Assembly: GCA_022841905.1 (NCBI GenBank)
Contig: JALHQO010000005.1
Location: 1 to 64,000 of the forward strand
Source of the DNA: Hyphomonadaceae bacterium
Lineage (GTDB): Bacteria; Pseudomonadota; Alphaproteobacteria; Caulobacterales; Aquidulcibacteraceae
Length of the DNA: 64,000 bases
Reading direction: 5' to 3'
This document shows, piece by piece, positions 9,203 to 18,496 of the stretch (positions are counted from its first letter, which is position 1; the number at the start of each line of letters is the position of its first letter). The position numbers and the translations under genes were made by a program. The notes under the pieces are model-generated. The model saw only the letters and a list, made by a program, of their open reading frames with translations. It had not been told where the DNA came from and did not search any database.

Positions 9203-9316
9203 GTTATCGGGGAGTAGCCGGCCGCAACGAAGCGGCGCCCGCGTCAACATACTTGGCCCGCAAAGGTCATGGCGCGTGCGGCGGATCATCTGGTCCGGAT
9301 TGGCGAGACCGACGAT
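9203..9316 (+). promoter_or_regulatory. yybP-ykoY manganese riboswitch
   Basis: The leader of the GDT1-family gene has the conserved elements of this riboswitch in order: TCGGGGAGTAGCC (9207-9219), the GTCAACATACT segment (9243-9253), and TGGCGAGACCGA (9301-9312). TCGG (9207-9210) can pair with CCGA (9309-9312) to close the P1 helix. This class binds Mn2+ and switches on manganese export genes, which fits the downstream gene exactly. The remaining 70 bases before the start codon probably form the expression platform; I cannot tell transcriptional from translational control. Confidence 0.88.
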
Positions 9317-9384
9317 GCTAGCCGCAAGCGAGGGCCGCTTGTTGCATTGCGTCGTCGTGTCAAAGCAGGCCCCCGGACGTTTTC

Positions 9385-9951
9385 ATGTTTGAAGCTTTCG
9401 CCGTGTCCACCGGCCTCGTCGCGCTCGCCGAGATCGGCGACAAGACGCAATTGCTGGCGATCGTGCTGGCGGCGCGCTTTCGCAAACCGGTGCCGATTAT
9501 TCTCGGCATCCTGGTCGCGACGCTGCTGAACCACGCCGCGGCGGCAGCGCTTGGTTTTCTCATCGCCGGCTGGCTGACGGGGCAGACGTTCCAGATCGCC
9601 GTGGGCGCGGCCTTCATCGTCATGGCCGCCTGGGCGCTGATCCCCGACAAGGAAGACGAGCGCGCGCAGAACACCAATGCCGGCACTGTGTTTCTCACGA
9701 CGCTGGCGGCGTTCTTCCTGGTCGAGATCGGCGACAAAACCCAGATTGCGACGTCGCTGCTGGCGGCGCGGTTCGAGAACATCCTGGTCGTCACCGCCGG
9801 CACGACATTGGGCATGATGCTGGCGAACGTGCCTGCTGTGCTTCTGGGCGAAGCGGTGACGAAAATTGTGCCGCTGCACTACGTGCGCGTGGGCGCGGCG
9901 TGCGTGTTCGCGGCGATTGGCGCGTGGGTCGTGGTCGCGGCGATGATGTAG
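9385..9951 (+). CDS. GDT1/TMEM165 (UPF0016) family cation transporter, probable Mn2+ exporter
   Basis: Inner-membrane protein of 188 residues with six hydrophobic helices arranged as two repeats. Each repeat carries the family signature E-x-G-D-K-T: EIGDKT at residues 16-21 and again at 114-119, the acidic residues that bind the cation. Members export Mn2+ (or exchange Ca2+/Mn2+ for protons in eukaryotes); bacterial MneA/Mnx proteins protect against manganese. The Mn2+-sensing yybP-ykoY riboswitch directly upstream supports a manganese-export role. Confidence 0.92.
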   Translation: MFEAFAVSTGLVALAEIGDKTQLLAIVLAARFRKPVPIILGILVATLLNHAAAAALGFLIAGWLTGQTFQIAVGAAFIVMAAWALIPDKEDERAQNTNAGTVFLTTLAAFFLVEIGDKTQIATSLLAARFENILVVTAGTTLGMMLANVPAVLLGEAVTKIVPLHYVRVGAACVFAAIGAWVVVAAMM

Positions 9952-9990
9952 TCACCGTATTCCTGCTGGAAGCCGGCGGTCCTCGGTGTT

Positions 9991-11511
9991 CTACTCCGCC
10001 GCCACTTTGTTCGCGGTGTCGTTCTCGCCCCGCCGCCAACGCAGTTTCGGCTGCCGGGCGGCGCGCGTGTCGTCGAGGCGGCGCATGGGCGTGAGTTTTG
10101 GCGCTTGTTTGAAAAACTCCACCTCGCCTGCGTTCACGCGCTCCGCCAAAGCGATCATCACATCGGCGAAGCGGTCGAGTTCGCGTTTTGGCTCGGTTTC
10201 GGTGGGCTCGATGAGCATGGCGCCGTGGACGACGAGCGGGAAGTAGGTCGTGAAGGGGTGATAGCCTTCGTCGAGCAGCGCTTTGGCCATGTCGATGGTT
10301 TCGACGCCTTTCGGCTTGATGCTTGAATCGTCGAGCAGCACTTCGTGCATGCAGGGGCGATCGCCGAACGGCGCGTTGAAATGCGGCTTCAAGCGCGCGA
10401 GCAGATAGTTGGCGTTCAAGACCGCGTCTTCAGCGACTTGGCGCAAGCCGTCGCTGCCATGGCTCATCATGTAAGCGAGCGCGCGGGTGAACATGCCCAT
10501 CTGGCCGTGGAACGCGCACATGCGGCCGAAGGCCTGGGTGCCAGCCATATGCTCGCGCAGTTCGCGCGTCTCGCCGCGCAGGACAATGTGCGGCACCGGC
10601 GCGAACGGCGCGAGTGCGGCGGAGAGCACCGTCGGGCCGGCGCCCGGGCCGCCGCCCCCGTGCGGGGTGGAGAACGTCTTGTGCAGATTGATATGCATCG
10701 CATCGATGCCGAGATCGCCGGGGCGCACCTTGCCGACGATGGCGTTGTAATTGGCGCCGTCGCAATAGAAGTACGCGCCGGCTTCGTGGATCGCGTCGGC
10801 GATGTTTTTGATCTCGGGCTCGAACAGGCCGCACGTGTTCGGATTGGTGATCATAATGGCGGCGACGTCGGGGCCGAGCTTGGCTTTGACGTCATCGAGA
10901 TGGACGCGGCCATCATCGCGCGCCGGGATTTCATCGACCGTGAAGCCCGCGGCGGCGGCGGTGGCTGGATTAGTGCCGTGTGCGGAGCTTGGGACAAGCA
11001 CGCGCTTGCGATGGCTTTCGCCTTTCGCATCGAGCGCGGCTTTGATGGCGAGCATGCCGCAGAATTCGCCGTGCGCGCCGGCTTTTGGCGAGAGCGCGAC
11101 AGCCGGCATGCCGGTCAACGTGCAGAGCCAATGCGCGAGTTCGTCCATCAGTTCGAGCGCGCCCTGGATGGTGGACGTCGGCTGCAGCGGGTGCAGATCG
11201 GCGAAGCCTTCGAAGCGCGCGGCGCGTTCATTGAGGCGCGGATTGTGCTTCATCGTGCACGAGCCGAGCGGAAAAAGACCGAGATCAATGGCGTAGTTTC
11301 TTTGGCTCAGTCGCACGAAGTGGCGCATCGTCTCCGGCTCGGAGAGACCGGGCAGATCGAGCGGCGCTTTACGCGTCAACGTGCCAAGCTTCGACTTCAA
11401 GCCCTTCGGCGCGGGCAGATCGACGCCAGTGCCGGTGGCGTGACCGGTCTCGAAGATCAGCGGTTCGGCTTGTAGAAGACCGCGATTGCCGGAGGTGGTT
11501 TCGGTGATCAT
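9991..11511 (-). CDS. gcvPB: Glycine dehydrogenase (decarboxylating) subunit 2
   Basis: Second half of the split P-protein of the glycine cleavage system; with GcvPA it decarboxylates glycine and passes the aminomethyl group to the lipoyl arm of GcvH. The 506-residue protein carries the PLP-binding lysine in [14 protein letters not shown] (K278) and the SSAHGTNPA cofactor loop. The start codon overlaps the gcvPA stop by 4 bases (ATGA), so the two subunits are translationally coupled. Last gene of gcvT-gcvH-gcvPA-gcvPB. The C-terminal tail after about 480 ([13 protein letters not shown]) is poorly conserved-looking. Confidence 0.97.
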   Translation of the reverse strand: MITETTSGNRGLLQAEPLIFETGHATGTGVDLPAPKGLKSKLGTLTRKAPLDLPGLSEPETMRHFVRLSQRNYAIDLGLFPLGSCTMKHNPRLNERAARFEGFADLHPLQPTSTIQGALELMDELAHWLCTLTGMPAVALSPKAGAHGEFCGMLAIKAALDAKGESHRKRVLVPSSAHGTNPATAAAAGFTVDEIPARDDGRVHLDDVKAKLGPDVAAIMITNPNTCGLFEPEIKNIADAIHEAGAYFYCDGANYNAIVGKVRPGDLGIDAMHINLHKTFSTPHGGGGPGAGPTVLSAALAPFAPVPHIVLRGETRELREHMAGTQAFGRMCAFHGQMGMFTRALAYMMSHGSDGLRQVAEDAVLNANYLLARLKPHFNAPFGDRPCMHEVLLDDSSIKPKGVETIDMAKALLDEGYHPFTTYFPLVVHGAMLIEPTETEPKRELDRFADVMIALAERVNAGEVEFFKQAPKLTPMRRLDDTRAARQPKLRWRRGENDTANKVAAE

Positions 11512-12851
11512 TGCAGCACTTCCTTCAACGTCTTGGCGAAGGCGGCGATGTCTTCGTCCGTGTTCATCTCGGTGGCGCAGGTGATGAGCACGTTGTCCAT
11601 GTTGGCGCGCGGATTGAGGCGGCTCATGGCGACGCCGCCGATGACGCCCTTCTCGGCCAGCGCGTCGACCACGCCTTGCGCCGGCTTTTTCAACATCACG
11701 GCGATTTCGTTGAAGCAGCGCTTGGTCAGCACTTCGACGCCGGAGACTTTGTCGAGTGCGTCAGCGAGTTGGATGGCTTTTTCGTGATTGAGCACCGCCA
11801 GCTTGCGCAGCCCCTCCTCGCCGAGCAGCGTCATGTGGATGGTCCACGCCAATTGGCAGAGGCCGGAATTGGTGCAGATGTTCGAGGTCGCCTTTTCGCG
11901 GCGGATGTGCTGCTCGCGCGTGGAGAGCGTCAGCACGAAGCCGCGCTTGCCGTCAGCGTCGAGCGTCTCACCGGCAACGCGGCCGGGCATTTGGCGGATG
12001 TATTTTTCCTTGACGGCGAAGAGCCCGACGTACGGCCCGCCGAAGTTCAGCGCGTTGCCGATCGATTGGCCTTCGCCGCAGACAATGTCGGCGCCGTACG
12101 CGCCTGCGGGCTCGATCAGGCCGAAGGAGACGCATTCGGTGAAGGTCGCGATCATCAGCGCGCCTGCGCCGCGCGCGGCTTCACCGATTGCGGTTAGATC
12201 GGTCACCGTGCCGAACACGTTCGGCGATTGTACGATGACGCCGGCAACATCGGCGCCGAGATGCTTGGTGACAGCGGCTTCGTCATCGACGGCGGCGGGC
12301 AGCGCCACCACTTCGAGGCCGAGCGCTTCGCAAGCGGTGCGCGCGGTGTCGACATAATGCGGATGGACGCCGCCGGAGAAGATGATCTTACGCCGCTTGG
12401 TGACGCGCGCGGCCATCATGGCCGCTTCAGCGCAGGCGGTGGAGCCGTCGTACATCGAGGCGTTGGCGACTTCCATGTCGAGCAGCTGCGCGACTTGGGA
12501 TTGGAATTCGTAGAGCGCCTGCAGCGTGCCTTGCGCGATTTCCGGCTGGTAGGGCGTGTAGGCGGTGAGGAATTCGCTGCGCTGGATCAAATGATCGACG
12601 CTGGCCGGCACGTGGTGGCGATAAGCGCCGGCGCCGAGGAAGAACGCCGTGCGGCCGGCGGGCGTGTTCTTTTCCGCCAGGCGCTGCATGTGGCGATGCA
12701 CCTCAATCTCGCCCTGCGCGCGCGGCAGATCGACGAGATCTTTCAGCACGGCGGCTTTGGGAACATCGACAAAGAGATCGTCAACGTGCTGGGCGCCGAT
12801 GACGTTCAGCATTTGCTGGCGATCGACCTCGGTGAGCGGCAGATAGCGCAT
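11508..12851 (-). CDS. gcvPA: Glycine dehydrogenase (decarboxylating) subunit 1
   Basis: First half of the split P-protein, 447 residues, structurally like the PLP-dependent subunit but lacking the PLP lysine; it forms a heterotetramer with GcvPB. Typical N terminus [14 protein letters not shown] and the conserved blocks [36 protein letters not shown] and [17 protein letters not shown] are all present. Its ATG shares one base with the gcvH stop codon (TGATG), so translation is coupled along the operon. Confidence 0.97.
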   Translation of the reverse strand: MRYLPLTEVDRQQMLNVIGAQHVDDLFVDVPKAAVLKDLVDLPRAQGEIEVHRHMQRLAEKNTPAGRTAFFLGAGAYRHHVPASVDHLIQRSEFLTAYTPYQPEIAQGTLQALYEFQSQVAQLLDMEVANASMYDGSTACAEAAMMAARVTKRRKIIFSGGVHPHYVDTARTACEALGLEVVALPAAVDDEAAVTKHLGADVAGVIVQSPNVFGTVTDLTAIGEAARGAGALMIATFTECVSFGLIEPAGAYGADIVCGEGQSIGNALNFGGPYVGLFAVKEKYIRQMPGRVAGETLDADGKRGFVLTLSTREQHIRREKATSNICTNSGLCQLAWTIHMTLLGEEGLRKLAVLNHEKAIQLADALDKVSGVEVLTKRCFNEIAVMLKKPAQGVVDALAEKGVIGGVAMSRLNPRANMDNVLITCATEMNTDEDIAAFAKTLKEVLQ

Positions 12852-13225
12852 CAGAGCCCCTTCACGTAATCGACGTAGGCGGCTTCATCCATGAGCGCCT
12901 CGAACTCGCTCTTGTTGGCCACCTTCAGCTTCACGAACCAGCCGCCGGCTTCGGGCTCATCGTTGATGATCTGCCAATTCTCGCCGGCGATCGCTGCATT
13001 GCCTTCGACGATCTCGCCGGAGAGAGGTGCGTAAACATCGGACGCGGTCTTGGCGCTTTCGACGACGGCCATGTCGTCGCCTTGGCCGAAGCTTTTGCCG
13101 GCGGCGGGAAGCTCGGCGTAAACGACGTCGCCCAATTGTTCGGCGGCGTATTTGCTGATGCCGATCGTGGCGATGTCGCCGTCGAGGCGGACCCATTCGT
13201 GGTCTTTGGTGTAGCGCGTGGTCAT
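12851..13225 (-). CDS. gcvH: Glycine cleavage system H protein
   Basis: Lipoyl carrier protein that shuttles the aminomethyl intermediate between P-, T- and L-proteins. 124 residues, with the lipoylation lysine in [12 protein letters not shown] (K59) and the usual KDHEWVR start. I take ATG 13225 because GGGAG stands upstream at workable spacing and the N terminus [11 protein letters not shown] matches the family; the TTG at 13234 would overlap the end of gcvT. Encoded between gcvT and gcvPA. Confidence 0.96.
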   Translation of the reverse strand: MTTRYTKDHEWVRLDGDIATIGISKYAAEQLGDVVYAELPAAGKSFGQGDDMAVVESAKTASDVYAPLSGEIVEGNAAIAGENWQIINDEPEAGGWFVKLKVANKSEFEALMDEAAYVDYVKGL

Positions 13226-13230
13226 GGGTC

Positions 13231-14397
13231 TCAAGCTCCCTTTTTCGGGCGGTGATATTGGTGTGGGACGAACGGCAGCGGCGTGACAGTGGCTGCACGC
13301 GCTTGGCCGCGGATCATGAGTTCGAGGCCGGTTCCGGGCTCGGCATAAGCGGCATCGACGTAACCCATCGAGATTGGGCCATTGAGCACTGGCGAAAAGC
13401 CGCCGCTGGTGACTATGCCGATGGTCTTGCCATCCTTGACGATCTCGACGCCCTCGCGCGCCGGCGCGCGATCATTGGGGCGGATGCCGACGCGCTTGCG
13501 CGGCGCGCCCAGTTCGTATTCGCGCAGGATGCGCTTGGCGCCGGGAAAGTCAGCCGCTTCACGGCGGCGCTTTTGGATTGTCCAGGCCAGATCGGCTTCG
13601 ATCGGCGACGTGGTCGGATCGAGATCATGGCCGTAGAGGCAAAGGCCGGCTTCCAGCCGCAATGAATCGCGCGCGCCGAGGCCGACCGGTTTCACTTCGG
13701 CGTGCGCGAGCAGCGCGTTAGCAAGCTCTGTCGCGTGTTCGGCGCGGACGAGAATTTCGTAACCGTCCTCGCCGGTGTAGCCTGAACGCGTGACGGTGAG
13801 GCGGCCGAAGGCGTCGTAGCGCTTCACGCTCATGAAGCTCATCTCGGCGAGCGCGGGATCGATCACGGCGGCGGCGACTTCGCGAGCCTTCGGCCCTTGC
13901 AGCGCCAGCAAGCAGCGATCGTCGGCGCGGACGAGATTGGCTTCGCCCTTCGTCGCGTCTTCGATCAGCGCCCAGTCCTGATGCTTACAGCCGGCGTTGA
14001 CGACGATGTAGAGATCGCCCGCCGCACCCGGTTCAGCAGGACGCGCGATCATCAGATCGTCGAGCACGCCGCCATCGGCGTTGGTGATCATGGTGTAGCG
14101 GACTTGGCCGGGCTTCAGGCCTTGGATGTCCGCCGGCACGAGACGCTCGATCAGCGAGGCTATTTTCTTGTGCGCGTGTTCGCCTTCGAGGCCGTGACCC
14201 TTCGGCAGCGCGAAGAAGCACGGCCCCATGTGGCTGACATCAAATAGACCCGCGTGTTGGCGCGTCCACATGTGCTCGGGGATCAGGCCTTCGAACTGGA
14301 GCGGCATGTCGTAGCCGGCGAAATCGCCGAACTTCGAGGTGCGCGCGCGCCAAAGCGCGTCGAGCGGCAGCTTCTTCGGTGATCCGGCTTCGTCCAT
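13231..14397 (-). CDS. gcvT: Aminomethyltransferase (glycine cleavage T protein)
   Basis: Transfers the one-carbon unit from the aminomethyl-lipoyl arm of GcvH to tetrahydrofolate and releases ammonia. The 388-residue protein has the GcvT/YgfZ-type blocks FDVSHMGP near residue 48, [13 protein letters not shown] in the middle, and the C-terminal barrel domain with [18 protein letters not shown]. First gene of the gcv operon, immediately behind the tandem glycine riboswitch, which places the whole operon under glycine control. Confidence 0.97.
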   Translation of the reverse strand: MDEAGSPKKLPLDALWRARTSKFGDFAGYDMPLQFEGLIPEHMWTRQHAGLFDVSHMGPCFFALPKGHGLEGEHAHKKIASLIERLVPADIQGLKPGQVRYTMITNADGGVLDDLMIARPAEPGAAGDLYIVVNAGCKHQDWALIEDATKGEANLVRADDRCLLALQGPKAREVAAAVIDPALAEMSFMSVKRYDAFGRLTVTRSGYTGEDGYEILVRAEHATELANALLAHAEVKPVGLGARDSLRLEAGLCLYGHDLDPTTSPIEADLAWTIQKRRREAADFPGAKRILREYELGAPRKRVGIRPNDRAPAREGVEIVKDGKTIGIVTSGGFSPVLNGPISMGYVDAAYAEPGTGLELMIRGQARAATVTPLPFVPHQYHRPKKGA

Positions 14398-14444
14398 ATC
14401 TGTCCCAGGTACGCGTGGCGCATGCCTTTCGGCACGCTGCCCCC

Positions 14445-14608
14445 GCTGTCCCTGGCGCCTGAGAGATTTACTCCTTCGGCGACCGCGCCTCCCTTGAAGG
14501 CGCAGCTCTTTCCAGCGTGTTCATCCCCCCGCGGTCCGGTTCCCTGAGAGTTTCCGGGGCGGTTGCTCCTTCGGGGGCGGCTTTGTTGTGCCGCGCTCTC
14601 CCACGGGG
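14445..14608 (-). promoter_or_regulatory. Tandem glycine riboswitch (two aptamers) of the gcv operon
   Basis: Read on the minus strand, two copies of the glycine-aptamer core follow one another. The first has GTGGGAGAGC (about 14604-14595), CCGAAGGAGCAACC and AAACTCTCAGG; the second has GGAAAGAGC (about 14513-14505), GCCGAAGGAGTAA (about 14483-14471) and ATCTCTCAGGCGCC. Each keeps the conserved CCGAAGG-AGYAA element and the closing CTCTCAGG. Glycine binding normally switches on gcv expression so that excess glycine is degraded. The second aptamer ends about 45 bases before the gcvT start. Confidence 0.95.
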
Positions 14609-14689
14609 TTCGCTTGTGTGGCCGGGGCGTGGCGACTCAACGTCGGCGCGCCCCGTTAAGGCGGAAACTGGTCGCGCCGCTGATGAGAG

Positions 14690-15430
14690 TCAATCGCCCC
14701 AGGAGAGGATCGTTTCGCCGCGCAACAAAGCCTCCGCTTCTGGCGTATATTTGGCGCCGCTCTCATCGTGAAGATCGAGCCCTTTCAACAATCTGAGCGG
14801 CGCGCGCGAGCCCTTTCGCGCGCGCACAATCACGCGCTTTGCCGGCGCCGATGCGCGCGGTCGCACGGGTGCGATTTCCACACCGCCCAAACGTCCCTCC
14901 AGCGCGCTCAGGATTTCGGGGAGTTTGTGGGCGCGATGAATGAGCGTCAGCGCCGCACCGCCTGTGAGTTGATCGGCCAATGCTGCGACCCAAGCATCGA
15001 TCGGCGCATCCGCAATATAAGCGTGGCGGCGCGCTTCGGTTGGCGCGCGGCCTTCGCCCTCTTCGTCATAAGGCGGATTTAAAAACGCGCCGTCGTACAC
15101 GCTTCGATTCGCGTCGCGTCCAAGCACATCGCCTTTCAAGATTTCCGCTCTTGTGGACATCCCGTTAGCGGCGACATTTTCGCTCGCAAGTGCTGCCATG
15201 TTCGCATCGCGTTCGAGTCCGACGAAGGTCGTGTTCTCAGTGCGTGCCGCGACAGCCAAGAGTGCGGCGCCGACGCCACAGCCGGCTTCAAGCAAACGCA
15301 TGCCGTCACGCGCCTCAACCGCGGCCGCTAGAAGAAGCGTATCGACGTTTACGCGATAGCCGCGCGCCGGTTGCCGGATACGCAAGCGACCGTCGAGCAG
15401 CACGTCATCTGTGACTTCGAACTCGGCCAT
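14690..15430 (-). CDS. tRNA1(Val) (adenine37-N6)-methyltransferase-like protein
   Basis: Class I SAM-dependent methyltransferase of 246 residues. The SAM loop is LLEAGCGVGAALLAV, followed by the acidic VGLERD, and the N6-adenine methyltransferase motif NPPY in AFLNPPYDEEG. This arrangement and length fit the TrmN6/YfiC family that methylates A37 of valine tRNA, but substrate cannot be read from sequence. I place the start at ATG 15430 (MAEFEVTDDVLL), where conservation begins; an in-frame extension to 15640 overlaps the divergent polyprenyl synthetase gene and is not plausible. Confidence 0.85.
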   Translation of the reverse strand: MAEFEVTDDVLLDGRLRIRQPARGYRVNVDTLLLAAAVEARDGMRLLEAGCGVGAALLAVAARTENTTFVGLERDANMAALASENVAANGMSTRAEILKGDVLGRDANRSVYDGAFLNPPYDEEGEGRAPTEARRHAYIADAPIDAWVAALADQLTGGAALTLIHRAHKLPEILSALEGRLGGVEIAPVRPRASAPAKRVIVRARKGSRAPLRLLKGLDLHDESGAKYTPEAEALLRGETILSWGD

Positions 15431-15479
15431 AAAGCTGATGCGACCCTTCCGCGCGACGCCGGGAACTCGGCTTGACCCA

Positions 15480-16550
15480 ATGCCGCCGCGCCACCATCGT
15501 TTTCCCCAGACGCAGAGGCAAGCGGAGGCCCATTTGGGACCGGCGGTCGGACCAGCCAAGCAAGTCGCCGGCGAACCGCACGCGGTCGACCGGTTGGCTA
15601 CGCTATTGGCCGAAGACCTGACCGCCGTCGACGCCATCATCCACGATTACATGACAAGCCCGGTCGGGGTGATCCCCAATTTGGCGGCGCACCTGATCGA
15701 CGCTGGCGGCAAGCGGATCCGGCCATTGATCACGCTGGCTTCGGCGCGCCTGCTCGGCGGTGGCGGCGACGGGCCGCGTAAACTGGCGGCGGCGGTCGAG
15801 TTCATCCATTCGGCGACGTTGCTGCACGACGATGTCGTGGACCTCTCTTCGATGCGGCGCGGCAAGAAAGCCGCCAATGTGGTGTGGGGCAATTCGGCCA
15901 GCGTGCTGGTTGGCGATTTTCTGTTCGCGCGCTCTTTCAATTTGATGGTCGAGACCGGCGACATTCAGGTGCTCGATATATTAGCGCGCGCCGCGAGCGT
16001 GATCGCCGAAGGCGAAGTGATGCAGCTCGCGGCGGCGAATGACGCCGATACGACGCGCGAACGGTACATGGAGATCGTTGTCGCCAAGACCGCGGCGCTG
16101 TTTGCGGCGGCGGCCAAGGCTGGCGCAGTGGCGGCCGGCCGCGCCGGGCCGGAAGCGTCGGCGTTGGAGACTTATGGTCGCGAACTGGGTCTGGCGTTCC
16201 AACTCGTCGATGACGCGCTCGATTATGGCGGCCTCTCCGCCACCATGGGCAAGAACGCTGGTGACGATTTCCGCGAAGGCAAAGTCACACTGCCGGTGAT
16301 CTTCGCGCGCGATGCGGGCGACGAGAGCGAGCGCGGGTTCTGGCGGCGCGCCATGGGCGGCGAACGGACGGACGACGACTTCTATCGCGCGCAAGCGCTG
16401 CTCAAGCGCCACAACGCCATCAGCCGAACGCTAGACGCGGCGCGCACACACGCGACCGCCGCCAATGAAGCGCTCAAGCTCCTGCCTGCGAACGCCTATC
16501 GCGACGCGCTGGCGGATTTGCCGACCTTTGTAGTCGAACGCGGATTCTAA
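15480..16550 (+). CDS. Polyprenyl (octaprenyl/decaprenyl-type) diphosphate synthase
   Basis: Trans-isoprenyl diphosphate synthase of 356 residues that makes the long prenyl tail, most likely for ubiquinone. First Asp-rich motif HDDVVD (DDVVD at 117-121), second DDALD (244-248), and substrate-binding GGKRIRP near residue 77 are intact. The large family to which IspB and SdsA belong has this size. ATG 15480 lies 49 bases from the divergent methyltransferase start. Its TAA stop overlaps the stop of the convergent GT4 gene. The first 40 residues are not conserved-looking, so a later start is possible. Confidence 0.92.
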   Translation: MPPRHHRFPQTQRQAEAHLGPAVGPAKQVAGEPHAVDRLATLLAEDLTAVDAIIHDYMTSPVGVIPNLAAHLIDAGGKRIRPLITLASARLLGGGGDGPRKLAAAVEFIHSATLLHDDVVDLSSMRRGKKAANVVWGNSASVLVGDFLFARSFNLMVETGDIQVLDILARAASVIAEGEVMQLAAANDADTTRERYMEIVVAKTAALFAAAAKAGAVAAGRAGPEASALETYGRELGLAFQLVDDALDYGGLSATMGKNAGDDFREGKVTLPVIFARDAGDESERGFWRRAMGGERTDDDFYRAQALLKRHNAISRTLDAARTHATAANEALKLLPANAYRDALADLPTFVVERGF

Positions 16551-17596
16551 ACGCCGCCAACTTTCCGCCGGCTGGCGAAGCGGCGCACCACGGCTGACAC
16601 TACAATCGCCAGAAACGCCAACAGGCCGAGCGCAATCCACGCCGCCAGCGGCTCGTCGGCCACCAAAAATCCGATGGCGCCGCACATCGCCATCGCGGTC
16701 CAATAGGTCAGCGCCACTTCGGCATGGCTCAGGCCGCCGCGCATCATGATCTGATAGATGTGCTCGGAATGGCCATCAAGCAGTGAGTGACGTTTGTAGG
16801 CGCGCCAGGCCAGCGTGAGCAAAGCGTCGGCCAGGAACGGAAAGAAGACGATCGCCGGCACGACAGGCGACAAGCCCGTGCGGTGTATGACAATCACCGA
16901 AACAAGCGCCGCCAGAGCGCCGGTGAACAGCGCTCCACTATCGCCCGCAAACAAAAGCCCTCGCGGAAAATTCCACACCAGGAAACCGACAATCGCACCG
17001 ACAGCGCACGCGGCAAGCGCCACGCCGGACAAGCGTTGATCCACGAACGCGATGGCGCCGAGCGCCGTCAGGCCAATGGCCACCGAGCCCATGGCGAGGC
17101 CGTTGGCGCCGTCCATGAAGTTCACGGTGTTGACCATCACGAAAATCCACGCCGCTGTACCGAACACGGCGAACCAATACGGCGCCACCCACGCACTCTC
17201 GCCGAGTGGAAACGAAGCCACAGGCCCGACGATCAAGGCCGCGGCGATCGAGAGCACGGCGAACACTGCGAATTTGAGCCTAGCGCTCAAGGCGCGCGCG
17301 TCGTCGACGAAGCCAACGACAAGAAAGGCGCTCGAGAACAAGGAGGCGACGGTGAGCAGCACGACGCCGCGCGGGCTGATCTCGGAACGGAAGATGTCAG
17401 ACATGAAAGCCAGCGCCATCAGCGCGACGCCGAACCCAAGACCGATGCCGACGCCGCCGCTCGTGGGCGTCGGGCGGGTGTGCGCATGGCGCGCCGCTTG
17501 CCCGCGATCGACGGGGCCAGCCGCGATGATCAGGCGGCACGCGGCCGCGCTGACCAGCGCTGCCACCAGCGCACCACCGAGGAGTTCAGAAAACAC
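16547..17596 (-). CDS. GT4-family undecaprenyl-phosphate glycosyl-1-phosphate transferase (WecA/MraY-like)
   Basis: Integral membrane enzyme of 349 residues with about ten hydrophobic helices. Conserved cytoplasmic motifs: RPTPTSGGVG (near 41), GFVDDARALS (VDD motif, near 98), and NFMDGANGLA (near 160), which bind Mg2+ and the nucleotide sugar. Such enzymes transfer a sugar-1-phosphate from UDP-sugar to undecaprenyl phosphate to start O-antigen, capsule or wall polymer synthesis. Not MraY itself, which would lie in the division/cell-wall cluster. Convergent with the polyprenyl synthase (stops overlap by 4 bases). Confidence 0.88.
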   Translation of the reverse strand: MFSELLGGALVAALVSAAACRLIIAAGPVDRGQAARHAHTRPTPTSGGVGIGLGFGVALMALAFMSDIFRSEISPRGVVLLTVASLFSSAFLVVGFVDDARALSARLKFAVFAVLSIAAALIVGPVASFPLGESAWVAPYWFAVFGTAAWIFVMVNTVNFMDGANGLAMGSVAIGLTALGAIAFVDQRLSGVALAACAVGAIVGFLVWNFPRGLLFAGDSGALFTGALAALVSVIVIHRTGLSPVVPAIVFFPFLADALLTLAWRAYKRHSLLDGHSEHIYQIMMRGGLSHAEVALTYWTAMAMCGAIGFLVADEPLAAWIALGLLAFLAIVVSAVVRRFASRRKVGGV

Positions 17597-17626
17597 GGCC
17601 CGGGCTAGAGCGCGGCCCCGTACCGG

Positions 17627-18496
17627 TCAAGCGCCGGTGAGTAACGTGTCCGCGACCCACCACTCAGGATGCACGGTTTGCAGCGCATCGGCCAATGCTT
17701 CGCTATCGGCGGCCGAGGCGGTGAGCGCAAAGCAAGTCGCGCCGCTGCCCGAGAGGGCGACATAGCGGGCGCGGCTGTCGGCGCGGAGCGCTTGTGACAC
17801 TTCCGCGATCTCCGGCATGAGCGCGGTCGCGGGTGCAGTGAGGTCGTTGCCGATGGCGGGGAGTGCCGCGAGCGCGTGTGCAGGATCGCCCAACGTCGGC
17901 GCGGGCTTGGCTTCGAAATAGCGGCCGAGGCCCATCACATCGAAGCGGCGATACACATCGGGCGTGGGCAACGGCTTCAGGGGATTGACCAATACCGCGG
18001 CGAAGCTTGGCGCGTTCATGGGTTCGAACGTCTCGCCCGCGCCGGTCATGTAAGCGGGCACACCGGCAAGGCAGACTGGCACGTCGGCGCCGAGCGTGCG
18101 CGCGATTGGCTGCAGGCGCGCGAGCGGCCAATCCAGGCCCCACAGCGCATTGAGCGCGCGCAATGCGGCCGCCGCATCGGCGGAGCCGCCGCCAATGCCG
18201 GAGGCGATCGGCAGATTTTTCTCCAGAAGCAGCCGCGCACGCGGTTGCGCAATCCCGGCTTCCGCGGCCAGAGCGCGCGCGGCCCGCATAATGAGATTGG
18301 TCTCATCGGCGGCGAGTGCCGCGCCGAACTCGCCGACAATCTCGAGCGAAAGCGTTTCAGCTTCTGCAGCTTCCACGACGTCGCCGACGTCGGCGAACAT
18401 CACGACGCTTTGCAACGGATGCATCCCATCGGCGCGCGGGCGGCCGACCTCCAAAATGAGATTGATCTTCGCCGGTGCGAAGACACGCACACTCAT
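17627..18496 (-). CDS. ispE: 4-diphosphocytidyl-2-C-methyl-D-erythritol kinase
   Basis: GHMP kinase of the MEP (non-mevalonate) isoprenoid pathway, phosphorylating CDP-methylerythritol. 289 residues, starting SVRVFAPAKINLIL, with the ATP-binding loop PIASGIGGGSADAAAAL and a C-terminal GSGATCFAL glycine motif. ATG 18496 overlaps the stop of the upstream TPR gene by 4 bases (ATGA), so a longer in-frame extension inside that gene is rejected. Its linkage behind a TPR lipoprotein gene recurs in alphaproteobacteria. Confidence 0.95.
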   Translation of the reverse strand: MSVRVFAPAKINLILEVGRPRADGMHPLQSVVMFADVGDVVEAAEAETLSLEIVGEFGAALAADETNLIMRAARALAAEAGIAQPRARLLLEKNLPIASGIGGGSADAAAALRALNALWGLDWPLARLQPIARTLGADVPVCLAGVPAYMTGAGETFEPMNAPSFAAVLVNPLKPLPTPDVYRRFDVMGLGRYFEAKPAPTLGDPAHALAALPAIGNDLTAPATALMPEIAEVSQALRADSRARYVALSGSGATCFALTASAADSEALADALQTVHPEWWVADTLLTGA

